Shown here: piece by piece, positions 7,928 through 13,811 of the stretch
How positions within the stretch are numbered: position 1 is the first letter of the stretch
Layout of the letters: every line of letters begins with the position of its first letter
Assembly (NCBI GenBank): GCA_030040415.1
Contig: JASHTT010000249.1
Span: 1 to 15,160 of the forward strand
Direction of reading: 5' to 3'
DNA length: 15,160 nt
From: Streptosporangiaceae bacterium
GTDB taxonomy: Bacteria; Actinomycetota; Actinomycetes; Streptosporangiales; Streptosporangiaceae
The notes under the pieces: model-generated
Told to the model about the DNA's origin: nothing
The model's database searches: none
Seen by the model: the letters and a program-made list of their open reading frames with translations, nothing else
Translations under genes and position numbers: made by a program

Positions 7928-8362
7928 CTACTTTCCCGGTCCGAGCGCTTCCAGGCGTGGCCCGGCGCGTTCCAGCAACGCCGCAGCGATGTCAGCGGGC
8001 ACCGGCACTGTCGAGCCCTGGAATCCCCGGAACGGCCGGAACGACGCCAGCTCCGCAGCTGCCAGCAACTCCACCCTGAGCAGCGGCGGACCGATGCGGT
8101 AAGCCAGCCTGATGTCGGTCCGCCACCGCGCGTACGCCGAGTCGCCTTCGCGCCACTGGGGGTCCTCGTACGTGGGGGCAGTGATCGTCGCCAGGTAGTA
8201 AATGCCCGGCTTGTCACGACCCACTTCCTGCAGCCAGACGCGATCACCGGCTGCGGTCCGGTCCCGGTAACGTGGCGTCCGCCACGAGTGCAGCCGCGAT
8301 GCAGAGACCGAGGCATCCAGCTCCTGCCGCCTGCCGTTGCCCTGGAATATCCAGTCGGTCAT
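7928..8362 (-). CDS. EVE-domain (PUA-like) protein
   Basis: A 144-aa single-domain protein beginning TDWIFQGNGRR, the characteristic EVE N-terminus (W-x-FQ-x-N). It continues with YRDRTAAGDRVWLQEVG and GIYYLATITAPTYED, matching the EVE order of a basic strand, a GDRV turn and a G-I-Y strand. EVE domains are PUA-like folds that bind modified bases in nucleic acids; stand-alone versions are common in bacteria with unproven roles, and fused versions occur in modification-dependent restriction. No nuclease or methylase gene is next to it here, so a defence role is not indicated. Its ATG overlaps the stop of the thiamine-binding protein gene by one base (TAATG), so it is the second gene of a - strand pair and is probably translated by coupling, as no strong ribosome binding site of its own is needed. 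Confidence 0.85.
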   Translation of the reverse strand: MTDWIFQGNGRRQELDASVSASRLHSWRTPRYRDRTAAGDRVWLQEVGRDKPGIYYLATITAPTYEDPQWREGDSAYARWRTDIRLAYRIGPPLLRVELLAAAELASFRPFRGFQGSTVPVPADIAAALLERAGPRLEALGPGK

Positions 8363-8682
8363 TACGCGGCCGGACCGTCATCGTCGGGCCGCGAGGCCAG
8401 CAGGCGTTCCACCGTGTCGACCTTGGACTTCAGGCCGCCGGTGACGCCAGGCCGGATGTCGGCTTTCAGCGTGATGCTGACGCGTGGCGCCTGCGCGGCG
8501 ACCACGTCGACGGCGGCCTTCACGACGGCCATCACCTCGTCCCAGTCGCCCTCGATCGAGGTGAACATCGCGTCGGTCCTGTTGGGCAGCCCGCTGTCGC
8601 GCACCACGCGCACCGCGTCGGCCACGTACTGGCCAACGTCCGGCCCGACACCGAGCGGTGTCACCGAGAAAGCGACGATCAT
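8362..8682 (-). CDS. MTH1187/YkoF-family thiamine-binding protein
   Basis: A 106-aa protein of the MTH1187-type thiamine-binding family (Thiamine_BP), the usual length. Seen: IVAFSVTPLGVG at the N-terminus, AVRVVRDSGLPNRTDAMFTSIEG (ligand-pocket region, about residues 23-45), WDEVM, and a C-terminal SKVDTVERLL helix. Family members are small ferredoxin-like folds that bind thiamine or related pyrimidine/thiazole compounds; the cellular role (uptake, salvage or sensing) is not settled. The start is firm: AGGAGG lies 5 nt before the ATG on the - strand. It is the first gene of a two-gene unit with the EVE-domain gene. No TPP riboswitch was recognised in the 249-nt region upstream. Confidence 0.9.
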   Translation of the reverse strand: MIVAFSVTPLGVGPDVGQYVADAVRVVRDSGLPNRTDAMFTSIEGDWDEVMAVVKAAVDVVAAQAPRVSITLKADIRPGVTGGLKSKVDTVERLLASRPDDDGPAA

Positions 8683-8931
8683 CGGGTCCTCCTTGGGCTG
8701 ACCACCCGTACGCTGGCGCTGCTTGCTGAGTTGCCGTACGGCTCACGTTCCCTGATATCGCCAGGACATGGCACCGTTCCGCACCGAACGACCCGAAGCC
8801 GGACGCGGCGCCCGGACGTCTGCAATCTGCCCTTGCCGAGCCTGCGTCGGGTGACTGCGCGACAATCGCTTCGCGGGAGAATACAACGGCAGGCAGACTC
8901 ATCATCACCGAAGGCGCACGCGGAGGGGCAC
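8683..8931. promoter_or_regulatory. Divergent intergenic region between the thiamine-binding and M20 genes
   Basis: This 249-nt stretch has no supported gene and should carry the promoters of both divergent operons. CCGTACG occurs twice, at 8706-8712 and 8734-8740 (28 bp apart); the second lies in the 10-bp palindrome GCCGTACGGC (8733-8742), a candidate operator nearest the - strand operon. Toward the M20 gene a possible promoter is GCGACA (8859-8864), a 17-nt spacer and TACAAC (8882-8887), each 4/6 to consensus, leaving a leader of about 40 nt. Confidence 0.4.
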
Positions 8932-10347
8932 GTGGAGGCACGCGAGTACATCGACCAGAATGCCCCGGGCTTCTTCACCGCGGTCGCGGAGTGGCTGGCG
9001 ATACCGTCGATCTCGGCGGATCCCGACCGCGGCGGCGACGTCAGGCGGTCCGCGGAGTTCCTGGCCGGCCAGCTCCGAGCGGCCGGGTTCCCGGTGGCCG
9101 AGGTCTGGGAGACCGGTACGGACGCGGACCGGGGCCTGCCGGCCGTTTACGCAGAATGGCCGGCCGCCGATCCGGCAGCGCCGGTAGCGCTCGTCTACGG
9201 CCACCACGACGTGCAGCCGGTTGACCCGCTCGAGGAGTGGGACAGCCCGCCATTCGAGCCAGTCCAGCGTGACGGGCTGCTGTTCGGCCGCGGTGCCTCT
9301 GACGACAAGGGCCAGGTGTTCTTCCACCTGCTCGGCGTCAGGGCCAACCTGGCGGTCTCGGGCAAGCAGGCCCCGCCCGTCACGCTCAAGGTGCTCGTGG
9401 AAGGCGAGGAGGAGTCGGGCTCGCTGCACTTCGCAGACCTGTTGCGCGCGCAGCGTGAACGTTTGCGCTGCGACGTCATCGTGGTTACCGACACCGGAAT
9501 GTGGGCGGCTGACGTGCCGTCCATGTGCGTGGGCATGCGGGGCGTGGTTGACGCCCAGGTGGACGTCCGGGGGCCGGATTTCGACCTGCACTCAGGCTCA
9601 TTCGGCGGCGGGGTCCCGAACCCGTTGCACGCGATGGCCGCGCTGCTCGCCGGGCTGCACGACGCCGACGGCCGGGTCGCCCTCCCGGGCTTCTACGACA
9701 AGGTCCGGCCGCTGTCGGATGCCGAGCGCCAGCTGATCGGCAGGCTGCCGTTCGACCAGAAGGCATGGCTGGCCGAGGCCGGAAACAGCGGCGCGGCGGC
9801 GGGGGAGGCGGGATACAGCTCACTGGAACGGGTCTGGACGCGCCCGACGGCAGAGGTCAATGGCATGTGGGGCGGGCACACCGGGCCCGGCGGCAAGACG
9901 ATCATCCCGGCCCAGGCGCACGCCAAGCTCTCGTTCCGTCTCGTCGCCGATCAGGAGCCTGCCGAAGTCATCGAGGGCCTGCGTCAGTACGTGCGCCGCG
10001 CAGTCCCGCCGGGCATCGAGGCCACCGTTGTCAGCGACGGGCAGGGCGTCCGGCCGTCGTTCTCGCCCGTCGACAACCCCGCTGTTGCGGCCGGCCGGCG
10101 GGCCCTGCAGCGCGCCTTCGGTCAGGAGGTGCTCTTTACCAGGGAAGGCGGCAGCGGACCCGAGGCGGATCTCGCCGAGATCCTGGCCGCGCCGCTCGTC
10201 TTCATCGGGGTGGGCCTGGACGCTGACCGTGTGCATGCGCCGAACGAGCGGGTCAGCACCACTCTTCTGCTCAAGGGCGCGGAGGCGGCCGCTTACCTCT
10301 GGGATGAGCTAGCCGCGACGGCGGCCGAGCTGACGGCCGGCCGGTGA
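8932..10347 (+). CDS. M20-family metallopeptidase (dipeptidase-like)
   Basis: A 471-aa enzyme with the co-catalytic di-metal M20 pattern: GHHDVQP (His/Asp near 91-93), GASDDKG (124-126, bridging Asp), EGEEES (157-162, catalytic Glu and metal Glu), DTGMW (metal Asp) and a C-terminal HAPNER His near 435. The lid/dimer domain is in between (HSGSFGGG, WGGHTGPGGKTIIP). The family hydrolyses dipeptides or N-acyl amino acids in the cytoplasm; the exact substrate is not readable, but the pattern is of the dipeptidase/CNDP-like subgroup. GTG 8932 was chosen because GGAGGGG (8922-8928) precedes it and homology begins at once (EAREYIDQNAPGFF); the open frame runs back to 8272, but that part lies antisense to the thiamine-binding gene. 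Its stop overlaps the nudC start by 4 nt (GTGA). Confidence 0.92.
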   Translation: MEAREYIDQNAPGFFTAVAEWLAIPSISADPDRGGDVRRSAEFLAGQLRAAGFPVAEVWETGTDADRGLPAVYAEWPAADPAAPVALVYGHHDVQPVDPLEEWDSPPFEPVQRDGLLFGRGASDDKGQVFFHLLGVRANLAVSGKQAPPVTLKVLVEGEEESGSLHFADLLRAQRERLRCDVIVVTDTGMWAADVPSMCVGMRGVVDAQVDVRGPDFDLHSGSFGGGVPNPLHAMAALLAGLHDADGRVALPGFYDKVRPLSDAERQLIGRLPFDQKAWLAEAGNSGAAAGEAGYSSLERVWTRPTAEVNGMWGGHTGPGGKTIIPAQAHAKLSFRLVADQEPAEVIEGLRQYVRRAVPPGIEATVVSDGQGVRPSFSPVDNPAVAAGRRALQRAFGQEVLFTREGGSGPEADLAEILAAPLVFIGVGLDADRVHAPNERVSTTLLLKGAEAAAYLWDELAATAAELTAGR

Positions 10348-11411
10348 GCACTGCTGCCGGCGGGCCGGGTACCGCGGCAGCCGGTGGTGCGGCGGCCGGC
10401 GCTGCGGCTAGAGACGGGGCGTCCGGAGGCCATGGGACTGGAGACGCGGCCCACGGAGACCGCGGCTCCGGAGGCGGTGGGCCCGGGGGGCGAACGTCGG
10501 CGTGGCCGCCGCTGAACGAGCTCGCGCTCGCCCGCGGCGAAGTCGACAGGAGCGGGCACCTGCGCACGGACGAGGCATGGCTGGCAGCCGCGTGGGCCAA
10601 CCCTGACACCCGCGTCATCGTCGTCGAGGGCGGCCGGGCAATGATCGGGCTCACCGACGGCAAGACCTGGCTGTGGACCTGCCCGCCCGCGGAGGCTCCG
10701 GACGGGGTCAGGTTCCTGCTGGGTGTCGACGAGGACGGGGTGGCGTACTTCGGCGTCGCCGGGATGCTGCCCGCTCCGCCTGAGCCGGAAGTCAGGGCGG
10801 TCAGCCTGCGCGTGGCGGGGCCGCTACTGTCCGACCGGGATGCTGGCCTGCTGACGCACGCGGTCGCGCTAGGCAACTGGCACGAGACGTTCACGCACTG
10901 CCCGCGCTGTGGCGCCCGCACGGAGCCGTTCGCATCCGGACACGCGCGCCGCTGCCCGGTAGACGGCAGCGAGCACTTCCCGCGTGTCGACCCCGCGATG
11001 ATCGTGCTGGTCACGGACTCGGCCGATCGCTGCCTGCTAGCGCGGAACTCGGCCTGGCCGGTGAATCGCGTCTCGATTCTTGCCGGATTCGTCGAGGCCG
11101 GCGAGTCGGCAGAGCAGACCGTCGCGCGCGAGGTGCACGAGGAGACCGGCATCGTTGTCGGCGATGTCTGCTACCTGGGCAGTCAGCCGTGGCCCATGCC
11201 GCAGAGCCTGATGCTCGGATTCAGGGCTCTCGTCACCGGCGCCGCGGAGATCACCGTTGACGACGAGGAGATCGTGGAGGCGAACTGGTACAGCCGCGAG
11301 GACCTGCGAATTGCCGTGGCCGAAGGCCGGCTGCTGCTGCCCCCGCCAGTCTCGATCGCGCACCGCATCATCGAGTCCTGGTACGGAGCCGAGCTTCCCG
11401 GCACCTGGTGA
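10344..11411 (+). CDS. nudC: NAD(+) diphosphatase, NudC-type Nudix hydrolase
   Basis: A 355-aa Nudix enzyme. The Nudix box (248-270) is complete, from GFVEAGE through REVHEETGI, and is followed by SQPWPMPQS, the motif that marks NADH/NAD-cap hydrolases (usually SQPWPFPxS). NudC cleaves NAD(H) to NMN and AMP and removes NAD caps from RNA in bacteria. The zinc ribbon before the box has Cys186, Cys189 and Cys204 with the E. coli 3-15-3 spacing, but the fourth ligand position (207) is Asp. The first 50 or so residues are an Ala/Gly-rich, probably disordered extension; no in-frame ATG, GTG or TTG start exists after GTG 10344 before the conserved PPLNELALARG, so the extension is likely translated. 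It overlaps the M20 stop by 4 nt and is probably co-translated. Confidence 0.93.
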   Translation: MSTAAGGPGTAAAGGAAAGAAARDGASGGHGTGDAAHGDRGSGGGGPGGRTSAWPPLNELALARGEVDRSGHLRTDEAWLAAAWANPDTRVIVVEGGRAMIGLTDGKTWLWTCPPAEAPDGVRFLLGVDEDGVAYFGVAGMLPAPPEPEVRAVSLRVAGPLLSDRDAGLLTHAVALGNWHETFTHCPRCGARTEPFASGHARRCPVDGSEHFPRVDPAMIVLVTDSADRCLLARNSAWPVNRVSILAGFVEAGESAEQTVAREVHEETGIVVGDVCYLGSQPWPMPQSLMLGFRALVTGAAEITVDDEEIVEANWYSREDLRIAVAEGRLLLPPPVSIAHRIIESWYGAELPGTW

Positions 11412-11426
11412 GGCAGAGCCGGCGTG

Positions 11427-12056
11427 CTAGCCGTCCTCCCCGCTGGCCGTATTGCCGGTCTGCCCGTCTTCGGCTGGTCGCTGCGATGCGGGCGCGACGC
11501 CGTCGGGACCGAGGCCGCGCGGAGTGCGCCCGACTAGCACGGCAAGCGACGCGCTGATGCCGGTGTCCCGGTCGCCGACCAGTTCCCAGGCCCGGGCGAT
11601 ACCCACGATCAGGGACGTGACCAGCACGTAGCCGACGATTTCCAGGGCCTGGCTGCTGCCTGGTTCGGCGATCAGCGCGATCCCGCCGCCGAATTCGAAG
11701 CCGAAGATCACGAAGAGCAGGCCCATCAGCTCAAGCTGACGCGGCCACAGCCGGGCAGCCGGATGGCTGGATCGCAGCGAGCGGATGGCCGCGGCGGTGA
11801 ACAGGATGCCGATGACCCCGAGCGCCACCGCCGGATAACCGGCGTTCGTGCCGGGCACGAGACCGAACAAGGACACCGCGAGCGCGTTGGTGAAGGACAG
11901 CAGCGCGGCGGACACGCGCACCTGCCGTATGACGGGTGGACCGGACGGCGCGGCACGCTGCGGGGCGACGGACATGGCGACGAACAGCAGCCCGGTCAGC
12001 GCGCCCCCGGCGCTGGCGACGGCCGTGAACAAGTCGCGAGAAGCCCCATTCACCAT
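11427..12056 (-). CDS. Integral membrane protein, function unknown
   Basis: A 209-aa protein with five likely TM segments (about residues 14-31, 48-69, 74-92, 108-130 and 137-156) and a polar, probably disordered C-terminal tail of about 45 residues (SQRPAEDGQTGNTASGEDG). A short basic loop (RSLRSSHPAARLWPRQ) separates TM3 and TM4. No catalytic motif is visible and no family is recognised with confidence. The ATG at 12056 is preceded on the - strand by AAGGTGG, a fair ribosome binding site, 4 nt away; a GTG immediately follows it. The gene converges with nudC, with 15 nt between the stops and no clear terminator. Confidence 0.8.
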   Translation of the reverse strand: MVNGASRDLFTAVASAGGALTGLLFVAMSVAPQRAAPSGPPVIRQVRVSAALLSFTNALAVSLFGLVPGTNAGYPAVALGVIGILFTAAAIRSLRSSHPAARLWPRQLELMGLLFVIFGFEFGGGIALIAEPGSSQALEIVGYVLVTSLIVGIARAWELVGDRDTGISASLAVLVGRTPRGLGPDGVAPASQRPAEDGQTGNTASGEDG

Positions 12057-12317
12057 CGCGCCACCTTATCCATCAAGACGCCTGCCCTGGCTGGCACTGG
12101 TGCGTTCCGCCGATGACGCAATCTCCACCCGGGATCCTGCCCGTAAATGGGTTCCGCCCGGGCACCCGGTGCGCTGAGACTTGGCAGGTGGGCATCGTGC
12201 CGGGCACAGCGATCTGGGTCGCCCCCGCGCTGCCCGCGGGCATGTCGTCTTGCGAGAGCCAGCCGAGGTCGTTGCACGCGGACCCAGCTGGCCGGTCACC
12301 CCCCAAGGAGAGCCAGG
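12057..12317. other. Gene-poor stretch with three evenly spaced palindromes
   Basis: About 260 nt between the divergent membrane-protein gene and the 27-codon gene. It holds GCACCCGGTGC (12162-12172), GTGCCGGGCAC (12197-12207) and TGCCCGCGGGCA (12231-12242), each a perfect palindrome apart from an odd central base in the first two. Their centres are about 35 bp apart. An 84-codon frame from 12113 crosses the region but has no ribosome binding site and runs over the better-supported small gene. No promoter with both boxes was found. Confidence 0.45.
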
Positions 12318-12401
12318 ATGATCTACCTCATCGTCAAGCTCATCAAGCGCCTGCGCCGAGGCCGTAATCCGCAGGATCCCAAGAGCCCGCCTGGCAGCTG
12401 A
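12318..12401 (+). CDS. Small cationic amphipathic peptide, 27 aa
   Basis: A 27-codon ORF (ATG 12318, TGA 12399-12401) with the strong ribosome binding site AAGGAGAG 5 nt before the ATG. The peptide starts MIYLIVKLIKRLRRGR: six mostly hydrophobic residues, then Lys/Arg at 7, 10, 11, 13, 14 and 16, followed by a short polar tail rich in Pro and Ser. This would make an N-terminal amphipathic, membrane-associating helix. It could be a small membrane peptide, a type I-like toxin or a peptide with no defined role; no known family was recognised. It lies directly upstream of the PadR promoter (26 nt) and is transcribed in the same direction. The case rests on the start context and residue pattern only; its own promoter was not found. 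Confidence 0.5.
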   Translation: MIYLIVKLIKRLRRGRNPQDPKSPPGS

Positions 12402-12427
12402 CTACCAGCGGACCCGATACCTGTCGA

Positions 12428-12457
12428 TTGACAATGCATCGGTGATCTACCTATAGT
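12428..12457 (+). promoter_or_regulatory. Near-consensus promoter of the PadR unit
   Basis: TTGACA (12428-12433), an 18-nt spacer and TATAGT (12452-12457) form the best promoter in the window: a perfect -35 and a 5/6 -10. The expected transcription start, 7 nt after the -10, is A12464, the first base of an ATG. The -35 sits inside TGTC-GATT-GACA (12422-12433), an inverted repeat with 4-bp arms that may be a repressor site. Confidence 0.85.
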
Positions 12458-12463
12458 TGCCGT

Positions 12464-12496
12464 ATGGGCGCGGCAGCCACCTGGATGCAGGCATGA
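12464..12496 (+). CDS. Ten-codon leader ORF overlapping padR
   Basis: ATG 12464 opens a frame encoding MGAAATWMQA and stops at TGA 12494-12496. The stop overlaps the in-frame padR ATG at 12493 as ATGA. Because the mapped promoter should start transcription at or next to A12464, the message would be leaderless and ribosomes would enter at this ORF. There is no ribosome binding site for it, as expected for a leaderless start. It may serve to deliver ribosomes to padR by termination-reinitiation. Expression is inferred, not shown; padR might instead start at 12532. Confidence 0.45.
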   Translation: MGAAATWMQA

Positions 12497-12873
12497 ACGC
12501 CGGCCGGCCGGACCGCCGGCCGGTGACGCCGATGCGGGAGCCCACGTACTTCGTGCTCGCGTCGCTGCTCGACGGCCCGTTGCACGGCTACGCGATCATC
12601 AAGCGCGCGGAGCAGATGTCCGGCGGGAGGGTGCGGCTCGCGACCGGCACGCTCTACACGGCGCTGGACCGGCTGACGTCCGAGGGCTACGTCCGGCTGG
12701 TCAGCGAGGAGATAGTGGCCGGGCGGATCCGCCGGTCCTACGGTCTCACCGACGACGGCGCGGCGGCGCTGCGTGCCGAGGCTCAGCGGATGGCCGAGGC
12801 TGCCCGCCTTGTGACGCGATCGGCGCGGGCTGCGGGCCCTGGCCGGGTCGGCCGGAAGGTGAGGCCTGCGTGA
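12493..12873 (+). CDS. PadR-family transcriptional regulator
   Basis: A 126-aa protein with the PadR winged-helix signature: REPTYFVLASLLDGPLHGYAI, KRAEQMSGGRVRLATGTLYTALDRL (recognition helix region, TGTLYTALDRL) and the wing GYVRLVSEE...RRSYGLTDDG, ending in a short helix that normally mediates dimerisation. PadR regulators are usually repressors that bind inverted repeats near their own promoter and an adjacent target. ATG 12493 was chosen because its ATG overlaps the stop of the leader ORF; ATG 12532, with GGTGA 5 nt upstream and the first conserved residue next, is a real alternative (113 aa). TTG 12457 is within the -10 box and can be excluded. It overlaps the membrane-protein gene by 4 nt (GTGA), so the two are likely made together. 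Confidence 0.92.
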   Translation: MNAGRPDRRPVTPMREPTYFVLASLLDGPLHGYAIIKRAEQMSGGRVRLATGTLYTALDRLTSEGYVRLVSEEIVAGRIRRSYGLTDDGAAALRAEAQRMAEAARLVTRSARAAGPGRVGRKVRPA

Positions 12874-13808
12874 CGAGGCTCGAGCGGCACTCCCGGCTGC
12901 TGCTGCACGTCTATCCCAAGCAGTACCGCGCGGAGCGCGCCGAGGAGATGCTGGGCACCCTGCTCGAAGCGACCCCGGAGGAGCGGAACTGGCCGCGAGC
13001 ACGGGACGCCCGCGCGCTGCTGGCTGGCGGCCTGCGGGCGCGGGCCGCGCTGAACAGGCGCCTGCCACTGCGAGCGAATGTCCGCACCGCGGTGTTCGTG
13101 GGCCTAGCCGCCTTCCTGGGCTTCAGCGCGGTCGCCAGGCTCAGCAACCTGTATGCCAATGCCGGAGTCATCCCGGGCGGCTGGACCCGGCTACCGTCGT
13201 CAGTCGGCTGGACGCCGATCCTCGGCCCGCTGCTTACCTTGGTCGTGGTCCTCGTCGCCTGGTTCAGCCGCCGGCGAATCGCCGTCCTGGCCGCCGCGCT
13301 CCCGGCAGCGGCGGCCTTCCTGATCCCGCTCACTGCGTCCTGCTCGGTCCGGCTAGCTGGCCACTGCTACGGGTATGCCCAATTCGGCCAGCCCGTGCGG
13401 GGGATCGGATTTTACGAGAGCGTAATCCAGCTGAGCTGCATGACCTGCCTGGTCACGCTGGCAGGCAGTGGCGAGCCCCGGCGCAGCGGGTGGCTGGTGC
13501 CACTGGGCCTGGTTCTGCTCTCGCCCGCACTGCTTGAGCTGGGCGGGGGAGTCGCGGAGGTCACTGCCGTGCTGGTGCTGGCAGTCGCCGCCGTCAGCAT
13601 CGCATGGATCGTCGTCGACGCCCGGCCGATGATCGCGGTGTGCGTGTTCGTGCTGGCGGACTGGCTGGGTGGCGGCGGCAACCTGCTCACGCTGATCTCT
13701 AGTCCGGCGGTCACGGTCGTGCTGTTGCCGGGCCTCGGCGCTGCGTTGGCGCTTGCCATCTGGCGGTTGCGCTACCAGTCAGCCCGCACGCCACGGCTGC
13801 GGGCCTGA
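12870..13808 (+). CDS. Multi-TM membrane protein paired with PadR
   Basis: A 312-aa protein. The cytoplasmic N-terminus (1-65), with RHSRLLLHVYPKQYRAERAEEMLGTLLE, resembles the short helical prefix found on permease- and HAAS-type proteins that are often encoded next to PadR genes (pattern recollection). Seven to eight TM segments follow, near 71-92, 115-133, 137-155, 184-200, 207-224, 228-248, 253-266 and 280-299. Four Cys lie in or near TM segments (158, 166, 190, 193). No catalytic or transporter motif is seen. The GTG start overlaps the padR stop by 4 nt; the pair probably forms a unit in which PadR controls production of this protein, though a signalling link is inference. The gene ends 3 nt before the end of the convergent serine hydrolase gene. 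Confidence 0.85.
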   Translation: MTRLERHSRLLLHVYPKQYRAERAEEMLGTLLEATPEERNWPRARDARALLAGGLRARAALNRRLPLRANVRTAVFVGLAAFLGFSAVARLSNLYANAGVIPGGWTRLPSSVGWTPILGPLLTLVVVLVAWFSRRRIAVLAAALPAAAAFLIPLTASCSVRLAGHCYGYAQFGQPVRGIGFYESVIQLSCMTCLVTLAGSGEPRRSGWLVPLGLVLLSPALLELGGGVAEVTAVLVLAVAAVSIAWIVVDARPMIAVCVFVLADWLGGGGNLLTLISSPAVTVVLLPGLGAALALAIWRLRYQSARTPRLRA

Positions 13809-13811
13809 GCG

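Noticed and set aside
7928..8362. EVE-domain protein as part of a modification-dependent restriction system
   Set aside because: It is a stand-alone domain paired with a thiamine-binding protein; no McrB-like, nuclease or methylase gene is in the window.
8272..8931. Upstream extension of the M20 peptidase frame to a 691-aa protein
   Set aside because: The extra part runs antisense to the well-supported thiamine-binding gene, has no peptidase similarity, and GTG 8932 has a good ribosome binding site with homology starting at once.
12162..12242. TPP riboswitch, suggested by CTGAGA after a GGTGC-like stretch and GATCTGGGT downstream
   Set aside because: The conserved downstream core (CCTGATC...TAATGCC...GCGxAGGGA) is absent, the spacing is wrong and the next gene has no thiamine link.
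12113..12367. 84-codon + strand frame (MTQSPPGILPVNG...)
   Set aside because: No ribosome binding site, and it overlaps the better-supported 27-codon gene in another frame. A faint PGxRC-type pattern near its start was judged too weak to call a pseudogene.
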